Assembly: GCA_002292805.1 (NCBI GenBank)
Contig: DBCA01000088.1
Location: forward strand, 1 to 8,548
Origin: Caryophanales bacterium UBA970
Lineage (GTDB): Bacteria > Bacillota_I > Bacilli_A > RFN20 > CAG-826
Direction: 5' to 3'
Length of the DNA stretch: 8,548 nucleotides
Positions 1 to 5,830 of the stretch are shown here, one piece after another. The notes under the pieces are model-generated. The model was not told where the DNA came from and made no database searches. It worked only from the letters and a program-made list of their open reading frames with translations. Both the position numbers and the translations under genes were made by a program. Positions within the stretch are counted from its first letter, which is position 1; every line of letters begins with the position of its first letter.

Positions 1-1
1 T

Positions 2-64
2 GTTTTAGAAACCAACATAGTCGCAACCAAGAAAGTCAGCAAAAGAAAACCTAAGAAAGCTTAG
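2..64 (+). CDS. 3' end of an unidentified gene (partial)
   Basis: An open frame enters from the left edge and ends at TAG (62-64), giving about 20 residues with a strongly basic tail (ATKKVSKRKPKKA). The two-way terminator at 76-104 begins only 12 bases after this stop, as expected for the end of a real transcription unit. A lysine-rich C-terminus is common in nucleic-acid-binding proteins, but nothing here identifies the family. Another frame also enters from the edge and stops at 52-54; I prefer this one for its tail and its position relative to the terminator. Confidence 0.4.
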   Translation, partial: VLETNIVATKKVSKRKPKKA

Positions 65-75
65 TTAATGAAGAA

Positions 76-104
76 AAAAAGTCTTGGAGATCCCAAGACT
101 TTTT
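76..104. terminator. Bidirectional rho-independent terminator
   Basis: A perfect 12-bp inverted repeat (76-87 with 93-104) has a 5-base loop AGATC. The core GTCTTGG/CCAAGAC is flanked by A5 on the left and T5 on the right, so the transcript from either strand ends in a hairpin plus U-tract. It lies between the plus-strand gene ending at 64 and the minus-strand gene ending at 122 and can serve both. Confidence 0.92.
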
Positions 105-121
105 GTTTGCCTAGATTCAAC

Positions 122-748
122 TTATCCTAATTGAAGGAAACTACCGTAATCCCCGAGCAGCTGATTGATTAAACTTAGGACAACCGAATTATCTGGATGC
201 AAGGTCGATAAGAACGTTGAGATAAAACGGTTAGGGAATATTTCTGGTAAATAGGTTGCGATATTGCCTAAAACGATATTGAAAAGAAACACATACGCGA
301 TGCCTTCGATCAAACCAACGGTGAATCCATACGATTTAACTTTAATTACGACCATGGGGTCTAAATCACGATAGGAATAATTTTTTCCTTTGATTGGGGT
401 AAAGATTAAATAAATAAAACCAGAGATGATCCAACCAAATAACAAGACGGCAAGTAAGATGGCAAACATCGCCATGGTTTTTGATAAGTCAATGTCTGAA
501 AACACTAAATAAGCGCCGGTGAATTGACTAACAAACGTGGTGGCTACATTTAAGAAAAATAGAAGACTAATCAAGATAACCACGAAAGAAAAAAATAAAT
601 TCCAAATCGCAAACCAATATCCTCGTTTTACACCAGTGAACGCCATGAATAAAACGAATAATCCTAAACCAATGTCCAATAAGATTGGATTCGCTAAAAT
701 GTCTAGAATTGCTAATTTAATTGGTTCAAGTAAGGTATTAAAATCCAT
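122..748 (-). CDS. CvpA-like membrane protein
   Basis: A 208-residue integral membrane protein resembling the CvpA (colicin V production) family. Hydrophobic segments lie at about 22-40, 48-67, 92-117 and 141-163, giving four likely membrane helices. The first helix ends in GVKRGYW (39-45), matching the Gx(K/R)RG turn typical of CvpA after helix 1, and the tail has the DNS motif (186-188) near the usual family end. CvpA proteins are inner-membrane proteins linked to colicin V export in E. coli and to envelope stress tolerance; the molecular role is unsettled. The gene stands alone, ends at the two-way terminator and diverges from the polymerase gene. No Shine-Dalgarno sequence precedes the ATG; an extended -10 box lies 7 bases upstream, so the message may be nearly leaderless. 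The family assignment rests on topology and the RG turn, so an unrelated four-helix protein is possible. Confidence 0.72.
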   Translation of the reverse strand: MDFNTLLEPIKLAILDILANPILLDIGLGLFVLFMAFTGVKRGYWFAIWNLFFSFVVILISLLFFLNVATTFVSQFTGAYLVFSDIDLSKTMAMFAILLAVLLFGWIISGFIYLIFTPIKGKNYSYRDLDPMVVIKVKSYGFTVGLIEGIAYVFLFNIVLGNIATYLPEIFPNRFISTFLSTLHPDNSVVLSLINQLLGDYGSFLQLG

Positions 749-755
749 ATGAAAT

Positions 756-764
756 AATATACCA
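756..764 (-). promoter_or_regulatory. Candidate extended -10 promoter of the CvpA-like gene
   Basis: Read on the minus strand, TGG-TATATT (764 down to 756) matches an extended -10 element (TGn plus a 5/6 match to TATAAT). It ends 7 bases before the ATG at 748, which would put the start of transcription at or next to the start codon. No convincing -35 box is seen about 17 bp upstream. Confidence 0.35.
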
Positions 765-825
765 CAATTGATTACTTTTTACTTATTTTTTTGAAGAAAA
801 TTACGAAAAACAAACAAAATAAGGC

Positions 826-839
826 ATGAATGTTTTCAT
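826..839. promoter_or_regulatory. Inverted repeat, possible operator
   Basis: ATGAA (826-830) and TTCAT (835-839) form a perfect inverted repeat around a 4-base spacer. It lies about 37 bp upstream of the likely -10 box of the polymerase gene, within the divergent interval shared with the CvpA-like gene. It does not match the Gram-positive LexA box (CGAAC-N4-GTTCG). Short repeats of this kind occur by chance in AT-rich DNA, so an operator role is only a suggestion. Confidence 0.25.
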
Positions 840-852
840 AAGAAATTCTTAA

Positions 853-893
853 TGCATATCTGTCTCTATTTTCGTTAAAATAGAAGTCCAAGG
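853..893 (+). promoter_or_regulatory. Candidate promoter and ribosome binding site of the polymerase gene
   Basis: TAAAAT (876-881) is a 5/6 match to the -10 consensus; a poor -35 candidate (TGCATA, 853-858) lies 17 bp upstream. AAGG (890-893) sits 5 bases before the ATG at 899 and is a modest ribosome binding site. A weak promoter lacking a good -35 box would suit a gene that is induced by an activator or released from repression. Confidence 0.4.
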
Positions 894-898
894 TCACC

Positions 899-2167
899 AT
901 GTTAAAAGAAAAAAACTTAACTCAACCTTTCCCTTCCGTGGTCGCTGTCCTTGACCTCAAGTCTTTTTATGCAGTGGTGGAATGTGTGGATCGAGGTCTT
1001 GATCCGATGACAACGCCTTTGGTGGTTGCCGATAAAAGTCGTGGCACCGGGACCATCATCCTCGCGGTTTCCCCTTATTTAAGAGCCCAAGGCATCCCTT
1101 CACGACTCCGAGTTTTTGAACTCCCTAAACGTGACGATATCGTCTTTGCCACTCCAAGAATGAGTTTATATTTACAACAATCTGCTCAAGTGATGTCGAT
1201 CCTTTTAGATTTTATCGGGGAAGACGATCTTCATGTGTATAGTGTCGATGAAGCTTTTTTAAACTTGGGTCCTTATTTAAAGCTTTATCAACAAACCCCA
1301 CGTCAACTGATGAAAACCATCAAAGATACCATTTACAAGCAAATGAAATTATTAGCAACTGTGGGCATCGGTGACAACCCGTTTCTTGCGAAAAGTGCTT
1401 TGGATTTAGAAGCAAAAAAAGCCAAAGATGGGATTGCCGTCTGGCATCAAGCAGACATCCAAGACAAGTTCTGGCCACTGCCAGTCGGCGAGATGTGGGG
1501 CATTGCGTCAAGAATGGAACACCGCCTTCACCAACTCGGGATCATGACCGTGGGGGATTTAGCCCAATACCCAGACCATAAATTAATCGCCTTGTATGGG
1601 GTGATGGGCAAGCAACTTCACCAACACGCCAACGGCATTGATCATTCTAATATTCGGGAAAAGTATAGTCCAAAAGAACCTGGCATCAGCATGGGGCAAG
1701 TGTTGTTTAGAGATTACACGATGGAAGAAACGCCCGTGGTGATTCGGGAAATGTGTGATGACTTGACGTTACGTTTACGCCTGCAAGCGCACCTGACATC
1801 CTTGGTGCATTTAAGCATTGGCTACTCCGCAAGTCTTGGAGGGTTCTCTCATCAGATGAGTTTGATGCGGGCCACCGATGATGAAGATACACTTTATGAA
1901 GCATTGATGAGAATTTATCATCGCTATGTTGAAGCCAAACCAATTCGAAATGTTACTTTTTCCTTTAGAAAATTAACTGACTTAGACAAAGAACAACTCG
2001 ATTTATTTACGGATGTTGAAACCACGGATAAAAAAAGAAGGTTGCAAGTCACCCTTGCTCAGATCAAAGAACGCTATGGTCATAATGCCGTGTTAAGAAC
2101 CTCTGCGTTACTGAAATCATCCACGACCCGAGACCGTCATGAACTCATTGGAGGGCACCGTAAATGA
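899..2167 (+). CDS. Y-family translesion DNA polymerase, UvrX/DinB type
   Basis: This 422-residue protein is a complete Y-family DNA polymerase, closest in pattern to Bacillus UvrX/YqjW within the UmuC/DinB group. These enzymes copy past damaged bases with low fidelity. Catalytic acidic residues are visible: D19 in VLDLKSFYAVVE, with Y24 as the likely steric gate that excludes ribonucleotides, and D117/E118 in YSVDEAF. The palm motif GIGDNPFLAK (157-166), the thumb helix-hairpin-helix around WGIASRMEHRLHQLGIMTVGDL (200-221) and a little-finger domain (about 265-380) follow in order. QLDLF (366-370) is a perfect match to the beta-clamp binding pentapeptide, so it should be recruited to the sliding clamp. 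The C-terminal GGHRK ending matches UvrX relatives, so the gene is full length with no lesion. It overlaps the YolD-like gene by ATGA. No LexA box is seen, so SOS control cannot be shown. Confidence 0.95.
   Translation: MLKEKNLTQPFPSVVAVLDLKSFYAVVECVDRGLDPMTTPLVVADKSRGTGTIILAVSPYLRAQGIPSRLRVFELPKRDDIVFATPRMSLYLQQSAQVMSILLDFIGEDDLHVYSVDEAFLNLGPYLKLYQQTPRQLMKTIKDTIYKQMKLLATVGIGDNPFLAKSALDLEAKKAKDGIAVWHQADIQDKFWPLPVGEMWGIASRMEHRLHQLGIMTVGDLAQYPDHKLIALYGVMGKQLHQHANGIDHSNIREKYSPKEPGISMGQVLFRDYTMEETPVVIREMCDDLTLRLRLQAHLTSLVHLSIGYSASLGGFSHQMSLMRATDDEDTLYEALMRIYHRYVEAKPIRNVTFSFRKLTDLDKEQLDLFTDVETTDKKRRLQVTLAQIKERYGHNAVLRTSALLKSSTTRDRHELIGGHRK
2150..2155 (+). promoter_or_regulatory. Ribosome binding site of the YolD-like gene, inside the polymerase gene
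   Basis: GGAGGG lies 8 bases before the ATG at 2164 and at the same time encodes the glycine pair near the polymerase C-terminus. This strong site plus the 4-base stop/start overlap points to coupled translation of the two proteins. Confidence 0.85.
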
Positions 2168-2472
2168 GTGATCGCGGGATGAAAAAATGGGCGCCTTACG
2201 CTTCCTTGATTGAACAAAAAAGCACGATTGCCAAGATGAAAAACCATCGTGAAAAGGTTAAAAAACCTCAATTAAGTCAAGAGATGGCCAATGAAATTAA
2301 TGAAGGTTTGCTCAGGGCAAAAAACCAAAACGTAGTCATTGATTACTTTTTTCAAGGAAGTAAACACCGACTTGCCGGGCCAGTCACCAAGATAAACTAC
2401 GAGCAAAAATGGTTGATGATTGAGGAATTCAAGCTGGCTTTTGCCTTGATTTTGTCAATCCGTATTCGTTGA
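2164..2472 (+). CDS. YolD-like protein
   Basis: This 102-residue protein matches the YolD-like family, small proteins encoded beside UvrX/UmuC-type polymerases in many Firmicutes. The family opening DRGMKKWAPYASLIEQ (3-18) is well preserved. A charged helical stretch follows (about 22-54), then a beta-rich C-terminal half with VIDYFFQGSKHRLAGPVTKIN (about 58-78) and a hydrophobic end (FALILSIRI). The family's role is not firmly known; its constant pairing suggests it regulates or assists the polymerase. Here the pairing is very tight, with ATG and the polymerase TGA overlapping and a strong internal ribosome binding site. No obvious strong terminator follows, so some transcription may run on toward glnA, which nevertheless has its own promoter. 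Length and start are normal. Confidence 0.88.
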   Translation: MSDRGMKKWAPYASLIEQKSTIAKMKNHREKVKKPQLSQEMANEINEGLLRAKNQNVVIDYFFQGSKHRLAGPVTKINYEQKWLMIEEFKLAFALILSIRIR

Positions 2473-2484
2473 TACAACGTTGTA
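2473..2484. repeat. 12-bp perfect palindrome upstream of glnA
   Basis: TACAACGTTGTA reads the same on both strands and begins immediately after the yolD stop codon, about 53 bp upstream of the glnA -35 box. There is no room for a hairpin loop, so it suits a dimeric DNA-binding protein better than a terminator. It does not fit the GlnR/TnrA box (TGTNA-N7-TNACA). Confidence 0.4.
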
Positions 2485-2536
2485 AAAGTTTTTGTTAACG
2501 TCCATAAAGAACCTTATTGACGTGTTTTTTACCTAT

Positions 2537-2564
2537 TTGACGAAACGATGAAAAGTAATATAAT
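2537..2564 (+). promoter_or_regulatory. glnA: Sigma-70/sigma-A type promoter of glnA
   Basis: TTGACG (2537-2542, 5/6 match) and a perfect TATAAT (2559-2564) are separated by 16 bp. Transcription should start near 2571, giving a leader of about 23 bases. The leader holds a strong ribosome binding site (GGGGGAG, 2582-2588) 5 bases before the ATG at 2594. A second TTGACG at 2517-2522, exactly 20 bp upstream, has no matching -10 box. Confidence 0.9.
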
Positions 2565-2593
2565 ATCTTTAACATCTCATAGGGGGAGTTAGC

Positions 2594-3931
2594 ATGGTAA
2601 CCATGACAAAAGAAGACGTTTTGGCGCTTGCCAAAAAAGAGGATGTTCGGTTTATTCGGATGCAATTTACCGACATGCTCGGAATGGTCAAATCTGTAGA
2701 TTTACCAGTTTCTCGTTTAGATGACGCTGTCAACAATAAAATTATGTTTGATGGTTCTTCGATTGAAGGCTTCGTTCGTATCAAAGAAGCTGACATGTAT
2801 TTGTACCCAGATCTATCAACGTTTCAAATCCTCACCTTTGAAAGTTTAGCGTTAGGCAAAGTCGCACGCTTGGTGTGTGATGTCTACACGCCAAAAGGTG
2901 AACCGTTTGAAGGCGATCCACGACTCATCCTTAAGAAAGCCATTAAGAAAATGGAAGCTGCTGGTTTTTCCGCATTGAACGTTGGTTTCGAACCCGAATT
3001 CTTTTTATTTAAAGTCAAAGACGGGAAGCCTGTCTTAGAACCAAACGATGACGCTGGTTATTTTGACATGGCACCGATGGATGGGGATAACTATACCCGT
3101 CGTGACATTGCCATTGAACTTGATAAATTAGGGTTGGATGTGCAAGCTTCTCACCATGAAGTAGCGGTTGGCCAACACGAAATTAACTTCCGATTCCAAA
3201 ACGTCTTAAAGGCTTGCGATAACTTACAACTCTTTAAAACCGTGGTTAAAGTCATCGCCCATAAGCATGGTCTTCACGCGACCTTCATGCCTAAACCAAT
3301 CGCAGGCATCAATGGTTCTGGGATGCACACCAATTTATCCTTAGCGGATGCCAAAGGTGAAAACGCCTTCTATGATCCAAAAGCTGAGATGCAATTATCC
3401 CAAGTTGCTAAAAAATGGATGACCGGAATTCTTAATCACTCCCGTTCCATTGCCGCCTTAACCAATCCAACCGTTAATTCTTATAAACGAATTATTCCAG
3501 GTTATGAAGCCCCTTGCTATGCCTGCTGGTCCGATGCGAATCGCTCAGCGATGATTCGGATTCCTGCCGCACGCGGTGGGTCGACGCGTACCGAATTACG
3601 TAACGTCGATCCATTAGCCAATCCTTACCTTGCCCTTGCGTTTATTCTCACGGCAGGTCTTGAAGGGATTGCAAGTAAAGATGAAAAAACGGTGCCTCCT
3701 GTTTATGACAATATTTTTGAATTGACCCGGGAACAACGTGAAACCCAAGGCATTCAAAACTTACCAGAAAACTTAAAAGATGCAATTAAAGAAATGAAGA
3801 AAGATCCCATGATGTTAGCCGTCCTAGGTAAACACACCTATGACAAATACATCATTGCCAAAGAACGTGAATGGGATGAATATCGCACCTATGTCTCGGC
3901 ATGGGAAATCGATCGATATCTCCACTTATAA
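2594..3931 (+). CDS. glnA: Glutamine synthetase, type I alpha
   Basis: This 445-residue cytoplasmic enzyme makes glutamine from glutamate, ammonia and ATP, the main step of ammonia assimilation; the family works as a dodecamer. Signatures are intact: FDGSSIEGF (52-60), the metal and glutamate region HHEVAVGQHEINF (187-199), the ATP-loop region KPIAGINGSGMH (234-245), NPTVNSYKR (291-299), PGYEAP with the catalytic E305, and RIPAARGGSTRTELR (322-336). The alpha type is indicated by the length and close likeness to the Bacillus enzyme, and by lack of the adenylylation-site sequence NLYDLP; the matching place reads NIFELT. R62, which corresponds to the arginine needed for glutamine feedback inhibition in the Bacillus enzyme, is present. 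A strong ribosome binding site favours the first ATG over M4 at 2603. No glnR lies beside it and no full GlnR box is seen, so control is unclear. It appears monocistronic. Confidence 0.98.
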   Translation: MVTMTKEDVLALAKKEDVRFIRMQFTDMLGMVKSVDLPVSRLDDAVNNKIMFDGSSIEGFVRIKEADMYLYPDLSTFQILTFESLALGKVARLVCDVYTPKGEPFEGDPRLILKKAIKKMEAAGFSALNVGFEPEFFLFKVKDGKPVLEPNDDAGYFDMAPMDGDNYTRRDIAIELDKLGLDVQASHHEVAVGQHEINFRFQNVLKACDNLQLFKTVVKVIAHKHGLHATFMPKPIAGINGSGMHTNLSLADAKGENAFYDPKAEMQLSQVAKKWMTGILNHSRSIAALTNPTVNSYKRIIPGYEAPCYACWSDANRSAMIRIPAARGGSTRTELRNVDPLANPYLALAFILTAGLEGIASKDEKTVPPVYDNIFELTREQRETQGIQNLPENLKDAIKEMKKDPMMLAVLGKHTYDKYIIAKEREWDEYRTYVSAWEIDRYLHL

Positions 3932-3942
3932 TTCAACCAAAG

Positions 3943-3977
3943 AAAAAACCTTCGCGAACATCAAGCGAAGGTTTTTT
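3943..3977. terminator. Bidirectional rho-independent terminator
   Basis: A perfect 13-bp inverted repeat (3943-3955 with 3965-3977) has a 9-base loop. The core CCTTCGC/GCGAAGG is flanked by A6 and T7. It lies 12 bases after the glnA stop and 9 bases past the stop of the converging aminopeptidase gene, and can end both transcripts. Confidence 0.95.
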
Positions 3978-3985
3978 TATTGCAT

Positions 3986-5218
3986 TTACTTGAGAGTCGT
4001 CGCCCAATTACCTTGAGTAAAGATGGCCAACGCTTTGCCTTTGCGATCATAGCCAGTGATGGTTAAATCCCGACTGCCAATCATGAAGTCAACGTGAATC
4101 ATCGAGCGATTGCAGCCAATGTCGGTGAGTTGTTGCGGGGTCATCGTCGCATAGCCTTTGATGGAATTCACATACGCCCGACCTAAGGCAATATGGCAAG
4201 AAGCATTTTCATCAAATAACGTATTGAAGAATAATAAACCGGATTGTTGAATGGGAGAATCAAAAGGAACCAACGCAAGTTCACCGATGCGTGAAGCACC
4301 TTCGTCCATCTTCACCATTTGTTCTAATAAGTTTTGGTTTTTCTTGGCGTGAACGGCAACAACTTTACCATTGGCAAACGTCACGGAAAAATCTTCAATC
4401 AATTCGCCTTGATAAGACAAGGGCTTGGAGGCGACAACTTTTCCTTCTGCTTTGCCAGCTTTAGGCGTAATAAACACTTCTTCGGTTGGCATGTTTGGAT
4501 TATAAAATTGACCATCAATTAACCGTTCACCGCCACCTAACCACCTTGCTTCTGGAATCATCCAGATTTTAAAGTCGGTGCCATTGGAGGATTGGAAGTG
4601 GAGATAGTCTAAATTCAAGGCATCCAATTGTTTGCTTCGTTGTTGTAAGGTGGCGTTATGTCGGTCCCATTCTGCAAGTGGATCGTTGGTCACACGGGTG
4701 GCTTTGATGATCGCTTCCCACATTGCTTCCACTGCTGCTTCACCTTTGAGTTTTGGGAAGACTTTTTCTGACCACTTGATGGAAGGAACACCAATGATCG
4801 TCCATTGGAAACGATTGTCCATTTGTTCACGGTACTTCAAAATTTGTGGGGTGGTGATTTTAGAAACATTGGTTAACTTGGTTTGGTCAACACCCTTCAT
4901 CCCATCTGGATCGACGGAACGAATATGAATTTGTGCAGGTAAGGTTTTCACATTGTGCGCCATTTCTGCATGTTGCCATTCAGGAATTTCCGCCATCACC
5001 TCTTCCTTCATTTCAATCGCGTTAACACGGCTAATTGGTAGATGTGTCCATTTGACGCGGACCGATCGAGCCCCAGCAGCGTAAGCTTCTTCCACCACCA
5101 TGGTGATAAATTCAGGTTGATCCAGTTCAGCATGGATGATCACATCTTGGCCTTTTTTAACATTCACGCCACGGCGTACGGTTAAGATTGCAAACTGTCT
5201 TAGCTTTTCTCGATTCAT
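3986..5218 (-). CDS. M29-family metallo-aminopeptidase (AmpS/AmpT/PepS type)
   Basis: This cytoplasmic aminopeptidase removes N-terminal residues from peptides using a two-metal centre. Counting from the ATG at 5218 it has 410 residues, normal for family M29. The N-terminal domain opens MNREKLRQFAILTVRRGVNV. Likely metal ligands and catalytic residues in the C-terminal half are E247 (NMPTEEVF), E313 (ASRIGE), H342 (ASCHIALG), Y349 (GRAY), and H375 and D377 (MIHVDFMIG), all in the expected order. An in-frame ATG at 5227 would add MFK, but the ribosome binding site GAGG (5228-5231) abuts that ATG and lies an ideal 9 bases before the one at 5218. The MNRE start also fits the family. The substrate cannot be read from sequence. 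It is probably a single-gene unit that diverges from the HdeD-like gene. Confidence 0.95.
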   Translation of the reverse strand: MNREKLRQFAILTVRRGVNVKKGQDVIIHAELDQPEFITMVVEEAYAAGARSVRVKWTHLPISRVNAIEMKEEVMAEIPEWQHAEMAHNVKTLPAQIHIRSVDPDGMKGVDQTKLTNVSKITTPQILKYREQMDNRFQWTIIGVPSIKWSEKVFPKLKGEAAVEAMWEAIIKATRVTNDPLAEWDRHNATLQQRSKQLDALNLDYLHFQSSNGTDFKIWMIPEARWLGGGERLIDGQFYNPNMPTEEVFITPKAGKAEGKVVASKPLSYQGELIEDFSVTFANGKVVAVHAKKNQNLLEQMVKMDEGASRIGELALVPFDSPIQQSGLLFFNTLFDENASCHIALGRAYVNSIKGYATMTPQQLTDIGCNRSMIHVDFMIGSRDLTITGYDRKGKALAIFTQGNWATTLK

Positions 5219-5227
5219 TTTAAACAT

Positions 5228-5251
5228 CCTCGTTTCGTTATTAGCATTATA
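5228..5251 (-). promoter_or_regulatory. -10 box and ribosome binding site of the aminopeptidase gene
   Basis: On the minus strand a perfect TATAAT spans 5251 to 5246, and GAGG spans 5231 to 5228, 9 bases before the ATG at 5218. The -35 region about 17 bp upstream (TTTCTT) is poor. The leader would be about 20 bases. Confidence 0.6.
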
Positions 5252-5293
5252 AAACTTTCCGTTATTGAAAGAAACATTTGATAAACTAATGGT

Positions 5294-5830
5294 ATGAAGA
5301 CTGTGATGCCAACCCTATCCCCAAGCCAATGGAAAGTCCTTGGTTATGTCTTTGCAATGTTGTTTGGCATTGTCGCGATGATCGATCCATCCACTGGTTA
5401 CCAAATCTTAGGATGGACGTTGGCGGTGACAGGATTGTTCTTTGGAGGCATTCTTGCGTACCGCGTCTTGTCTAACCTCAACCAAGGGGTTAAGTTTCCT
5501 TTTTCAAACCTCAGCATCGTCATTGCCCTTATCGCCTTAGGCATCTTTTTTATATGGATTCCCTTGGTGACGTTAAGGCAAACCCTGAGTGTTTCCCTGA
5601 TGTTGGGATTACTAGGGTTAGCTGCCTATCATTTATATTTTATTCGTCGACAATTCATCAACCCACTCCATTGGAAAAATTATGCGATTGGCATTGCCTC
5701 ACTGGTTGGGGTGTTCTGTATTTTATTCTTTATGGAGACTATCAGTGATTTGTTGATGATGCTGGTTGGCTTGGCCATCATCACCTACAGCGGCTATCAG
5801 CTGATGATGATGGTGATTAAAAAACATTAA
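5294..5830 (+). CDS. HdeD/DUF308-like six-helix membrane protein
   Basis: A 178-residue membrane protein with six likely helices (about 14-30, 36-59, 72-91, 96-117, 130-147 and 149-173). They fall into three similar pairs, each a glycine-containing helix, a short turn, then a second helix ending in basic residues. This threefold pattern is typical of the HdeD/DUF308 family. E. coli HdeD is tied to acid resistance at high cell density, but most relatives have no known role. There is no signal peptide cleavage site and few charged residues in the membrane. The ATG at 5294 has no clear Shine-Dalgarno sequence; a second in-frame ATG at 5306 is preceded only by a weak GAAG. Its last codons overlap the converging folD by 4 bases. 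The family call rests on topology and repeat pattern rather than a catalytic motif. Confidence 0.72.
   Translation: MKTVMPTLSPSQWKVLGYVFAMLFGIVAMIDPSTGYQILGWTLAVTGLFFGGILAYRVLSNLNQGVKFPFSNLSIVIALIALGIFFIWIPLVTLRQTLSVSLMLGLLGLAAYHLYFIRRQFINPLHWKNYAIGIASLVGVFCILFFMETISDLLMMLVGLAIITYSGYQLMMMVIKKH

Noticed and set aside
1320..1943. Minus-strand open frames inside the polymerase gene (1320-1511, 1707-1943).
   Set aside because: The opposite strand encodes intact conserved polymerase motifs and these frames show no family features.
2474..2495. An intrinsic terminator after yolD made from the palindrome plus the following T-run.
   Set aside because: The palindrome leaves no loop, the paired region is AT-rich, and the T-run is offset by several bases, so a stable terminator hairpin is unlikely.
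2481..2509. GlnR/TnrA-like half sites (TGTAA at 2481, TGTTA at 2493) upstream of glnA.
   Set aside because: Neither has a TNACA partner at the required 7-base spacing; the nearest matches are off in spacing or sequence.
2424..2535. Possible frameshift near the yolD 3' end, where another frame continues with a plausible sequence past the stop.
   Set aside because: The in-frame ending FALILSIRI fits the hydrophobic C-terminal strand expected of YolD-like proteins and gives a normal length of 102 residues, so no frameshift is needed.
4334..4928. Plus-strand open frames opposite the aminopeptidase gene (4334-4522, 4632-4928).
   Set aside because: They lie wholly antisense to a well-conserved gene, have no ribosome binding site or recognisable domain, and look like shadows of its codon use.
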